A stretch of 51,871 nt of DNA, from the NCBI RefSeq assembly GCF_000701705.1, contig NZ_KL370817.1, forward strand, positions 8,143 to 60,013. Direction: 5' to 3'. The notes beneath the pieces were generated by a model. The model saw only the letters and a program-made list of their open reading frames with translations, did not search any database and was not told the DNA's origin. Source of the DNA: Bilophila wadsworthia ATCC 49260 (GTDB lineage Bacteria; Desulfobacterota; Desulfovibrionia; Desulfovibrionales; Desulfovibrionaceae). A program made the position numbers and the translations under genes. Below, piece by piece: positions 1 to 6,985 of this stretch (position 1 is the stretch's first letter; every line of letters begins with the position of its first letter).

Positions 1-15
1 CCGAGGAGAGAACAC

Positions 16-1392
16 ATGCGTATTTTTGTCGTAGGACTGATGATGCTTGGCTTGGCTGGGTGCTCGTTCGCGCCGGACTACCAGCGTCCCCAAATGGAAT
101 TGCCGCAGGCGTGGAAAGATCCCGGAAAGGGCGAACAGCTTGACGAACAGTGGTGGAAGCGCTTCGACGATTCCATGCTGAACGCGCTGGTTCAGGAGGC
201 GCTGATCGCCAACCGCGACATCGCGGCCGCCGTGGCGCGGGTCGACTACGCGCGGGCGCAGCTTGGCGTGGCGCGTGCGGAACTGCTCCCGCTTTTGAGC
301 GGGCAGGCGCAGGGGACGCAGACCTGGGTGGACAACACCAAGATCACGAACGGCTCGCAGTCGCCGTTCTCGGCGGGCTTCGGGGCGACATGGGAACTTG
401 ACCTCTGGGGCAAGCTCCGCAACGCCAAGGAAGCCGCCATGTATCAGGTGCTCGGAACCGAAGCGGCGCAGCGCGGCATGAGGCTCTCCATCGCGGCGCA
501 GACCAGCAACGCCTACTTCCTGCTGCGGAGCCTTGATCTCCAGCTCTCGACCGCCGAGCGGACGGTCAAGACGCGTACGGATGCGCTCAGGATTTATACG
601 GCCCGTTATGAACAGGGCCTCATCAGCGAACTGGACTTGAGCCGCGCCAAGACGGAAGTGGAAACCGCCAAGACGGCCCTTTACCAGACGCGCATTTCCC
701 GCGATGCGGCGGAAAGCGCCCTGGAAGCCCTGCTCGGACGCTCGCCCAAGGACATCATGGATGGCACCGTGCAGCGCGGCATGACGCTGGAATCCATCCC
801 AACGCCTCCGGTCATCCCGGCGGGCGTGCCTTCCGATCTGTTGGAACGCCGCCCGGATATCCAGCAGGCCGAGATGTCCGTCAAGAGCGCCAACGCCAAC
901 ATCGGCGTCGCCAAGGCCGCATGGTTCCCGGCCATTTCGCTGACCGGCCTCTTCGGCGTGGTCAGCCCCGAACTGCATACCCTGATGAGCAATCCGCTCC
1001 AGACGTGGAGCTACGGCGGAGCTGCTTCCGTGCCGCTGCTTGATTTCGGGCGTGTGAAGTACGGCGTCGAAGCCGCCGAGGCGAAGCAGCGCGAATCGCT
1101 GGCGACCTATGAAAAGACCGTTCAGGGTGCCTTCAAGGAAATGCGCGACGCCCTGACCCGCCAGCAGGAGATGAGCAATGTCGTCGCCTCGCTGGAACGC
1201 ATGGTCAAGGAGTTGCGGCTTTCCGTGGAGCTGGCGAATACGCGTTACGACAACGGCTATTCCTCGTATCTGGAAGTGCTGGACGCGGAACGCTCGTTGT
1301 TCGACAGCGAAATGCAGCTCGCCGCCGCGCGCAGCGAACGCCTGTCGTCCATCGTGAATGTCTGCCTCGCGCTTGGAGGCGGCTGGAAGTAG
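16..1392 (+). CDS. Outer-membrane efflux lipoprotein, NodT/OprM family
   Basis: Outer-membrane channel of a tripartite drug or solute efflux system. The 458-residue protein opens with a lipoprotein signal (LGLAGC, Cys16), followed by the APDYQRP stretch typical of OprM/NodT proteins. Two outer-membrane efflux repeats follow (about 55-245 and 265-455), with LLERRPDIQQAE and YLEVLDAERSLF as family hallmarks. The length is normal for the family. A GAGGAG ribosome site stands before the ATG at 16. A strong terminator follows, so this is probably the last gene of an efflux operon whose adaptor and pump genes lie left of the window. A second paralogue is at 39227-40645. The family call is firm; the substrate is unknown. 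Confidence 0.9.
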   Translation: MRIFVVGLMMLGLAGCSFAPDYQRPQMELPQAWKDPGKGEQLDEQWWKRFDDSMLNALVQEALIANRDIAAAVARVDYARAQLGVARAELLPLLSGQAQGTQTWVDNTKITNGSQSPFSAGFGATWELDLWGKLRNAKEAAMYQVLGTEAAQRGMRLSIAAQTSNAYFLLRSLDLQLSTAERTVKTRTDALRIYTARYEQGLISELDLSRAKTEVETAKTALYQTRISRDAAESALEALLGRSPKDIMDGTVQRGMTLESIPTPPVIPAGVPSDLLERRPDIQQAEMSVKSANANIGVAKAAWFPAISLTGLFGVVSPELHTLMSNPLQTWSYGGAASVPLLDFGRVKYGVEAAEAKQRESLATYEKTVQGAFKEMRDALTRQQEMSNVVASLERMVKELRLSVELANTRYDNGYSSYLEVLDAERSLFDSEMQLAAARSERLSSIVNVCLALGGGWK

Positions 1393-1413
1393 CCTGAAGA
1401 AACGCTGTCGTGG

Positions 1414-1442
1414 AAGGGCCTCTCTCCGGAGAGGCCCTTTTC
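1414..1442 (+). terminator. Rho-independent terminator after the efflux gene
   Basis: An 11-bp perfect stem (AAGGGCCTCTC / GAGAGGCCCTT) with a TCCG loop is followed by a T run, 21 bases after the stop codon. Confidence 0.85.
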
Positions 1443-1677
1443 GTTCCTGAGGCGCGGCGCCGAAGACAGTAGGCTGTACGCGGGGGGAGGCCCTTTTTTC
1501 CGAAGGCCTTTTTTCTTCAAAGGCGGTTCACTGTACGGCTGAGGGCGCGTTTCTTCATGGCGTCCTTCTCCCTCCCGGAGGCGCGCCGTTTTCCCTTCCG
1601 CATGTTTGTACTGGACAAACGGGGGGATTGGCTGTAGTTATCCACAGATTACGTTTTTCACTTTGAGGAGTACTATC

Positions 1678-1794
1678 ATGGCCCATAAGAAAATCGAGCG
1701 TAAGAAGGAACTTGATCGTCGTCGCAAGCGTCGCGCCGAGCGCATCAAGGCCCGCATTCACGAAGCTCAGGCTGCTGCCAAGAACAGCAAGTAA
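1678..1794 (+). CDS. Very small, highly basic protein (38 aa)
   Basis: A 38-residue protein made mostly of Lys, Arg, Glu and Ala (starts MAHKKIERKKELDRRRKRR). It is predicted to be a single charged helix able to bind nucleic acid. A good ribosome site (TTGAGGAG) lies 8 bases before the ATG at 1678; an in-frame upstream ATG at 1606 has no such site. It resembles small basic proteins annotated as hypothetical or DUF6800-like, but I am not sure of that family. It sits just upstream of the zinc-ribbon gene and purB. TGGACA at 1612 and TAGTTA at 1635, 17 bases apart, are a weak promoter candidate. Function unknown. Confidence 0.7.
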   Translation: MAHKKIERKKELDRRRKRRAERIKARIHEAQAAAKNSK

Positions 1795-1963
1795 GTCTGG
1801 CGATCTTTCTTGTGCCGGAGCCCCGGCACGAAGCAGCGGATGCGCCCCGGCGCTTCCGCTGTTTCTCCTTTGTCCGAATTCCGGGAAATCGTCAGGTTTT
1901 CCGGTTGTTTTGTCAGTAAAGGCCGCTTGGAGCGGTCCTGAATGCCCTTGGTGGAGCGAGTCG

Positions 1964-2275
1964 ATGCCGATTTACGAATATCGTTGCCGGAAGTGCGGCA
2001 ACGTGTTTGAAGAATGGGTAAAAACGTTTGATTCTCCGGAGCTTGAGCCCTGCCCCAAGTGCGGCGGCGATGCCGAACGGATCATGTCCAATACGTCTTT
2101 TAAGCTTGAAGGCGGCGGCTGGTTCGCGTCCTGCTACGGCGGGAAAGCGTCCGGTTCCGCCAGTGATGCCGCCCCGGCTGCGGACGCGGCCCCGGCAAAG
2201 GCTGACGCGGCCCCCGCGAAGGCGGAGGCGGCTGCCTCCGGTTCGGGTGGAGGTTCCAAGGCGGCTACGGCCTGA
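1964..2275 (+). CDS. FmdB-family zinc-ribbon protein
   Basis: A 103-residue protein with the FmdB/CxxC-CxxC zinc ribbon at its N-terminus: MPIYEYRCRKCG, then CPKCGG about 25 residues later, which gives the four Cys ligands. The C-terminal 40 residues are a low-complexity Ala/Pro/Lys tail built from repeats of APAKADAA type. The start at 1964 is chosen because MPIYEYRC is the usual FmdB opening; the longer open frame upstream has no family similarity. FmdB proteins are named after a putative regulator in a formamidase locus, but their role is unproven. It lies 60 bp upstream of purB and is probably co-transcribed with it. Confidence 0.85.
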   Translation: MPIYEYRCRKCGNVFEEWVKTFDSPELEPCPKCGGDAERIMSNTSFKLEGGGWFASCYGGKASGSASDAAPAADAAPAKADAAPAKAEAAASGSGGGSKAATA

Positions 2276-2335
2276 TTTCTTGCGGCGTGGGCGTTTGCCC
2301 GCGCCGTTTTCTTACTCTTTTTGTGAGGAGATCCC

Positions 2336-3646
2336 ATGATTGAACGCTATACCCGCCCGGAAATGGGCAAAATCTGGACGCCCGAGAACCGCTATCAGGC
2401 TTGGCTGCGTGTTGAGCTGGCCGTGTGCGAGGCGTGGAACCGCGTCGGCGAAATTTCCGATGCCGATATGGAAACGCTCCGCAAGGAAGCCGATTTTACC
2501 GTCGATCGCGCCTTCGTCGACCGCGCCAACGAAATTGAGGAAACCACCCGTCACGACGTTATCGCCTTCCTGACCGCCATTGAAGAGAAGGTCGGCCCCG
2601 TTTCCCGGTTCATCCATCTGGGCTGTACGTCTTCCGACATCGTGGATACCGCCGGTTCGTTGCTCATGGTGGAAGCCGGCGAACTGATCCTCAAGGCGTT
2701 CGACCGCGTCCTCGCCGTGCTCAAGAAGATGACGCTGGAGCATCAGGGGCTGCTTTGCATGGGCCGCACCCACGGCATCCACGCCGAGCCCACCAGCTTC
2801 TCGCTCAAGATGGCGGGCTTCTACGCCGAATTCAAGCGCGACCGTGCCCGTTTCGCCGCCGCCCTCGACGACATGCGCGTGGGCAAACTCTCCGGGGCCG
2901 TGGGGACGTACACCGTGCTTTCGCCGGAAGTGGAAGCCATCGTGTGCGGCCTGCTCGGCCTCAAGGTGGATGAAGTGTCCACGCAGGTCATCCAGCGCGA
3001 CCGCCACGCCGCCTATTTCACGGCGCTGGCCGTGACCGCCGGGACCATCGAGCGCCTCTGCGTCGAGCTGCGCCATCTCCAGCGTACCGAAGTCCGCGAA
3101 GTGGAAGAAGGTTTCGGCAAGGGACAGAAAGGTTCCTCCGCCATGCCGCACAAGAAGAACCCCATCTCCGCCGAGAACATGACCGGCCTGTCCCGCCTCA
3201 TCCGCACCAACGCGCTGGCGGCGCTGGAAAACCAGGCGCTCTGGCATGAACGCGACATCAGCCATTCCTCTGTGGAGCGCGTGATCATGCCCGACTCCAC
3301 GATCCTCACGGATTACGTGCTGCACCGCCTTTGCCGCCTGCTCGAAGGGCTGCGCATCATGCCCGAGAACATGGCCCGCAATATGGAGTGCTCGTTTGGC
3401 CTCTATTTCTCGCAGCGTGTGCTCACCGCGCTCATCGAGACGGGCATTCCGCGTCAGGAAGCCTACGTCATGGTGCAGCGCAACGCCATGAAGAGCTGGG
3501 AGACCCGTCAGCCGTTCCCGGAACTCATCAAGGCCGATCCCGAAATCAACAGCCGCCTCAGTGAGGAGACCTTCGCCGGGCTGTTTGATCCCCAGTTCTA
3601 TCTCCGCCACGAAGGCGACATCCTCAAGCGCGTGTTTGAGGAATAG
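2336..3646 (+). CDS. purB: Adenylosuccinate lyase
   Basis: Catalyses two steps of purine synthesis: SAICAR to AICAR plus fumarate, and adenylosuccinate to AMP plus fumarate. The 436-residue length is normal for the fumarase/aspartase superfamily. The flexible signature loop GSSAMPHKKNP is at about 266-276 and carries the catalytic Ser. The motifs TSSDIVDTA and GRTHGIHAEP, with a catalytic His, are present at about 98-146. A GAGGAG ribosome site precedes the ATG. A copy of the dispersed hairpin element begins five bases after the stop codon. pyrE follows after 285 bp. Confidence 0.97.
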   Translation: MIERYTRPEMGKIWTPENRYQAWLRVELAVCEAWNRVGEISDADMETLRKEADFTVDRAFVDRANEIEETTRHDVIAFLTAIEEKVGPVSRFIHLGCTSSDIVDTAGSLLMVEAGELILKAFDRVLAVLKKMTLEHQGLLCMGRTHGIHAEPTSFSLKMAGFYAEFKRDRARFAAALDDMRVGKLSGAVGTYTVLSPEVEAIVCGLLGLKVDEVSTQVIQRDRHAAYFTALAVTAGTIERLCVELRHLQRTEVREVEEGFGKGQKGSSAMPHKKNPISAENMTGLSRLIRTNALAALENQALWHERDISHSSVERVIMPDSTILTDYVLHRLCRLLEGLRIMPENMARNMECSFGLYFSQRVLTALIETGIPRQEAYVMVQRNAMKSWETRQPFPELIKADPEINSRLSEETFAGLFDPQFYLRHEGDILKRVFEE

Positions 3647-3651
3647 GAGAC

Positions 3652-3742
3652 TTGGAGGGGGAAAACCTTCTGGAGAAGGGCTTCCCTTTCCCCCCTCCAA
3701 ACCACCCCCCTTTCCCTCCTAAGGCTTTTGTAATGGGGGAGG
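3652..3742 (-). repeat. Dispersed hairpin element, copy 1
   Basis: Read on the minus strand: a short stem CCTCC/GGAGG encloses a degenerate head (AAAGCCTTAGG), followed by a GC-rich hairpin whose tip is CTTCTCCAGAAGG. The hairpin side touches the purB stop codon. It matches the copy at the right edge of the window over about 60 bases. Confidence 0.75.
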
Positions 3743-3804
3743 GGAGTGGCCGCGATTTGACGGAAGGGCTTTTTTTCGTTTTTCTGAACTTCTTCCGCGC
3801 CGCC

Positions 3805-3903
3805 TCCCCACCAGTCGAAAGTCTTGGGAAAATGAGGGGAGGAGGTCCGGGGGAGGGGAGAAGGAAGCCTTTCTCCATAAAGGTTCCTTCTCCCCTCCCC
3901 CGG
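3805..3903 (+). repeat. Dispersed hairpin element, copy 2
   Basis: The head CCAGTCGAAAGTCTTGGG at 3811-3828 is flanked by TCCC/GGGA. It is followed by a hairpin with a 20-bp perfect stem (3847-3866 with 3884-3903). The head faces that of copy 1. This is the only copy whose long hairpin abuts the 5' end of a gene (pyrE). Confidence 0.85.
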
Positions 3904-3931
3904 TTCCACACTTACCACCACAGGAGCCACC

Positions 3932-4495
3932 ATGCGCGAACTCAAAAAGCGCCTCGCCAAGATTCTGATCGAACGTTCCTACCGCGAAGGGGATTTCACC
4001 CTCGCTTCGGGCCGCAAGAGCGACTACTATTTCGACTGCCGCCAGACCGCGCTGCACCCCGAAGGGTCGTGGCTCATCGGTACGCTGTTCAACGAGCTGC
4101 TGGCCGATCTGGACATCAAGGGCATCGGCGGCATGACGCTCGGCGCCGACCCGCTGATCTCCGCCACCACCGTCATTTCGCATGAAAAGGGCCGTCCGCT
4201 CGCCGGGCTCATCGTGCGTAAGGAATCCAAGGGCCACGGCACCAACCAGTATGTGGAGGGCCTGTCCAACTTCAAGCCCGGCGATCCCGTGGCGATGGTC
4301 GAAGACGTGGTCACGACCGGCGGTTCGCTGCTGAAGGCGTGCGAGCGCGTGAAAGACGCGGGCCTGAACGTGGTTGCCGTATGTACCGTGCTTGACCGTG
4401 GCGAAGGCGGCCGTGAAGCCATCGAAGCCGCGGGATACCAGCTCCGCGCGCTGTTTACCCGTCCCGAACTGGTCGAGCTTGCCAAAGAAGACTAG
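3932..4495 (+). CDS. pyrE: Orotate phosphoribosyltransferase
   Basis: Transfers phosphoribosyl from PRPP to orotate to give OMP in pyrimidine synthesis. The protein is 187 residues. The PRPP-binding motif is clear (MVEDVVTTGGSLLKA, about 121-135). The N-terminal SGRKSDYYFDCR matches PyrE proteins. The ATG at 3932 is preceded by CAGGAG at 9 bases. The gene follows purB on the same strand, but 285 bp and two copies of the dispersed hairpin lie between them. It may therefore be transcribed separately. Confidence 0.94.
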   Translation: MRELKKRLAKILIERSYREGDFTLASGRKSDYYFDCRQTALHPEGSWLIGTLFNELLADLDIKGIGGMTLGADPLISATTVISHEKGRPLAGLIVRKESKGHGTNQYVEGLSNFKPGDPVAMVEDVVTTGGSLLKACERVKDAGLNVVAVCTVLDRGEGGREAIEAAGYQLRALFTRPELVELAKED

Positions 4496-4521
4496 CCTGA
4501 CGCATTGACGCTTGTGATGAG

Positions 4522-4552
4522 GCCCCTCGGAGGAATCTCCGGGGGGCTTTTT
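4522..4552 (+). terminator. Rho-independent terminator after pyrE
   Basis: An 11-bp stem (GCCCCTCGGAG / CTCCGGGGGGC, one wobble) with a GAAT loop and a TTTTT run. Confidence 0.9.
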
Positions 4553-4644
4553 GTTTGGCGGGCAGGGAAAAGAATAAGGGGGTCGACAAAAAAGTGGGAG
4601 GGACGCAGGATAACGGCTTGGGTTTTTGCGAAAAGGAGATTTTC

Positions 4645-5481
4645 ATGCCGTTTGAATGTGTTTCCATGAGGGTGTGGGGCTGTACCGCGCTGTTGCTCGC
4701 TGGCTTGATGTGCGAGCCGGAGGCAAGGGCATGGGAGGCCGTGACGGATGGGCTGCCTGATCAGGCGGTGGTGGCCGTGGACAAGTCGCGTCAGCGTTTT
4801 TTCCTCATGGAGAAGGGGAAAGCCCGTGATTATCTGTGTACAACCGGGCAGGCGCAGGGCGACAAACAGGTACGCGGCGACTTGAAGACGCCGGAGGGCG
4901 TTTATTTTGTTGTGCGGAAGCGGACGGAGCAGCTGGATTTTGAGGAGTACGGCGGGGAAGCTTATATCCTTGACTACCCGAATCCCGTGGATCGGCTGCG
5001 CGGCAAGACGGGATCGGGGATTTGGGTGCACAGCCGGGGCAGGGCGATCACGCCGTTCGAAAGCCGGGGATGCGTCGTCCTGAACCTCAAGGATATCGCC
5101 GAAGTCGGGCCGGAACTGAAGCGGGGGACCCCCGTGCTTATCGGCGAACGGGTGGAAATCGCGCCCCGGAAGGACGCCGTACGCGAAGTGGAGGAACGCA
5201 CCCGTGGCTGGCGCGCGGCTTGGCGCCGTGGGGAGGCCGGGGACGGGTTCATTGCGCCGGAACGTGCCGCATCCATAAGGAAGGTAGAGCGCCAAGAAAA
5301 GCGTGTACGGGTCACATTCGGGCCTGTCCGGGTTCTGGAAGGGCCGGGGTATGTGGTCTCGTGGTTTGCCCAGCGCACGGCTTCGCCCGACGGAGGCGCG
5401 GAGACGGGGGTACGCCGCCTCTATTGGGAGAAACAAGGCGACGGCGAATACCGCATCGTCGGAATGGCATGGGCCGACTAG
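4645..5481 (+). CDS. Periplasmic L,D-transpeptidase (YkuD domain)
   Basis: Predicted cell-wall enzyme that forms or breaks 3-3 peptidoglycan crosslinks, or attaches proteins to peptidoglycan. It has 278 residues. A signal peptide ends near EARA-W (about residue 29). The YkuD catalytic motif is visible: His129 in WVHSRGR and Cys143 in SRGCVVL. The usual SHGC reads SRGC here, a known variation. The C-terminal 70 residues look like the small NTF2/SnoaL-type domain found after YkuD in Cds6-like proteins; this is tentative. The start at 4645 is chosen for the AAAAGGAGAT site 5 bases upstream. Adjacent genes suggest no partner. Confidence 0.88.
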   Translation: MPFECVSMRVWGCTALLLAGLMCEPEARAWEAVTDGLPDQAVVAVDKSRQRFFLMEKGKARDYLCTTGQAQGDKQVRGDLKTPEGVYFVVRKRTEQLDFEEYGGEAYILDYPNPVDRLRGKTGSGIWVHSRGRAITPFESRGCVVLNLKDIAEVGPELKRGTPVLIGERVEIAPRKDAVREVEERTRGWRAAWRRGEAGDGFIAPERAASIRKVERQEKRVRVTFGPVRVLEGPGYVVSWFAQRTASPDGGAETGVRRLYWEKQGDGEYRIVGMAWAD

Positions 5482-5493
5482 CGTTTTTGGGCT

Positions 5494-5513
5494 TTGAAAC
5501 AGTGGGGTTTCAA
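5494..5513. terminator. Small hairpin between convergent genes
   Basis: TTGAAAC / GTTTCAA with a 6-base loop lies between the ends of the transpeptidase and the response-regulator genes. It has no clear T run, so it may be only a weak terminator. Confidence 0.4.
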
Positions 5514-5537
5514 CTCAATGTTCCTCCGTTCCCGGCG

Positions 5538-6983
5538 TCAAATGGCCGGGAATTCCGGAATGGAAGACGTCCTGTCCAGCCCGTATTTTTTCAGCAGTTC
5601 ATAGAAATGCCCGCGTGAAACGCCGGCAATCCCGGCGGCGCGGCGGACGTCTCCCTGACAGGCGGCGAACAGCCCGGCGATGTAATCGCGTTCGGCTTTG
5701 GCCTTCATGTCGCGCAGGGTGGGGAAGGTTTCGGGCTTCCGGGGCTGCGTGGAGGGTTCTTGTTCCGGGAGAGGGGCGGTCGGCGCGGATTCCTCTGGCT
5801 CGGAGAGGTGCACAAGCCGTTTGCGGGCCAGTTCGATGCGGATTTCCGTGGGCAGGTGCCGGGTAAACAGCTGGGTGCCGTCCCCCGCTGCTGCGCAGGC
5901 CCGTTCGATGGTGTGGCGCAGTTCGCGCACGTTGCCGGGCCACGAATAGTCCGCCAGCATCGCGTAACAGTCGGGAGTCAGCTCCTTGTTCGGGAGTTCG
6001 TGGCGCTGGCAGTAGCGTGCGGTGAAGTGCTCGGCGAGCAGGGGGATATCTTCGGCGCGGCGGCGGAGCGGCGGCACATGGATGGTCATGCCCCGCAGCC
6101 GGAAGCGGAGATCGCTCCGGTAGAGGTCCATGCCCACCATGTCGTCGAGATCCCGGTTGGTTGCGGCGACGAGGCGGAAATCGCTTTCCACTTCGCGCAC
6201 TTCGCCGACGGGACGGAAGCGGCGCAGCTCCAGCGCCCGCAGGAACGCGCCCTGCACGGGGAGGGGCAGTTCGCCCACTTCGTCAAGGAACAGCGTGCCG
6301 TGGTCGGCGGCGGCGAGAAGACCCTCGCGCGCCCTGTCGGCTCCGGTGAACGCGCCCCGGGCGTGTCCGAACAGATGCGCCTCCACCAGCGTTTCTGGCA
6401 AGGTGGTACAGTCCACGGTGACGAACGGGCCGGACGCCCGCAGGCTGTTGGCGTGCAGGGCGCTGGCGAACAGTTCCTTGCCGGTCCCGGTTTCCCCGGT
6501 GATGAGTACGTTGACGTTGCTCGCGGCGGCTTCCCGCAATGCTTCCAGCGCTTCGGCCAGCGCGGGGCTTTCCCCGATGATGTCGGGATGCCGCAGCAGG
6601 CTGCGGGACTGGCTGTCCCGGCTGTTTCGCCATTGCACGGCCTGCGTGAGCGCCTTCGAGAGATCGCGGACGCGGAGCGGTTTGACCAGATACTCCCACG
6701 CCCCGGAGCGCAGGGCCGCCTCGGCGGCGTCGGCGTTGCCATGCCCCGTAATGATGATCACATCCGGACGGCCCGGAAGCTGTGAAAAGGTCTCCACATG
6801 GGCGAGCCCGTCCCCGTCCGGGAGCAGTACATCCAGCAGTACGATGTCCACGCCGCGCTGCGCGAGGTCTTGCCCTTCTTTGATGGAGGCGGCGGTGAGC
6901 ACTTCGTGCCCGAGGGACTCCCCCACATCGGCCACGAGTACCCGGATCAGGCTTTCGTCATCGACAACAAGGATACGGGCCAT
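5538..6983 (-). CDS. Sigma-54-dependent response regulator, NtrC family
   Basis: Transcription activator of 481 residues with the complete NtrC layout. The receiver domain (1-120) has Asp8, Asp9, phosphoacceptor Asp51 and Lys101. The AAA+ domain (about 136-370) has Walker A GETGTGKE at 163-170, the sigma-54 contact loop GAFTGA at 210-215 and Walker B LFLDEVGE at 231-238. A Fis-type helix-turn-helix lies near the C-terminus (RRAAGIAGVSRGHFYELL). All key residues are present, so it should be functional. It starts two bases after the stop codon of the hybrid kinase and is surely co-transcribed with it. The divergent nrfHA operon is an obvious but unproven target. Confidence 0.95.
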   Translation of the reverse strand: MARILVVDDESLIRVLVADVGESLGHEVLTAASIKEGQDLAQRGVDIVLLDVLLPDGDGLAHVETFSQLPGRPDVIIITGHGNADAAEAALRSGAWEYLVKPLRVRDLSKALTQAVQWRNSRDSQSRSLLRHPDIIGESPALAEALEALREAAASNVNVLITGETGTGKELFASALHANSLRASGPFVTVDCTTLPETLVEAHLFGHARGAFTGADRAREGLLAAADHGTLFLDEVGELPLPVQGAFLRALELRRFRPVGEVREVESDFRLVAATNRDLDDMVGMDLYRSDLRFRLRGMTIHVPPLRRRAEDIPLLAEHFTARYCQRHELPNKELTPDCYAMLADYSWPGNVRELRHTIERACAAAGDGTQLFTRHLPTEIRIELARKRLVHLSEPEESAPTAPLPEQEPSTQPRKPETFPTLRDMKAKAERDYIAGLFAACQGDVRRAAGIAGVSRGHFYELLKKYGLDRTSSIPEFPAI

Positions 6984-6985
6984 AT

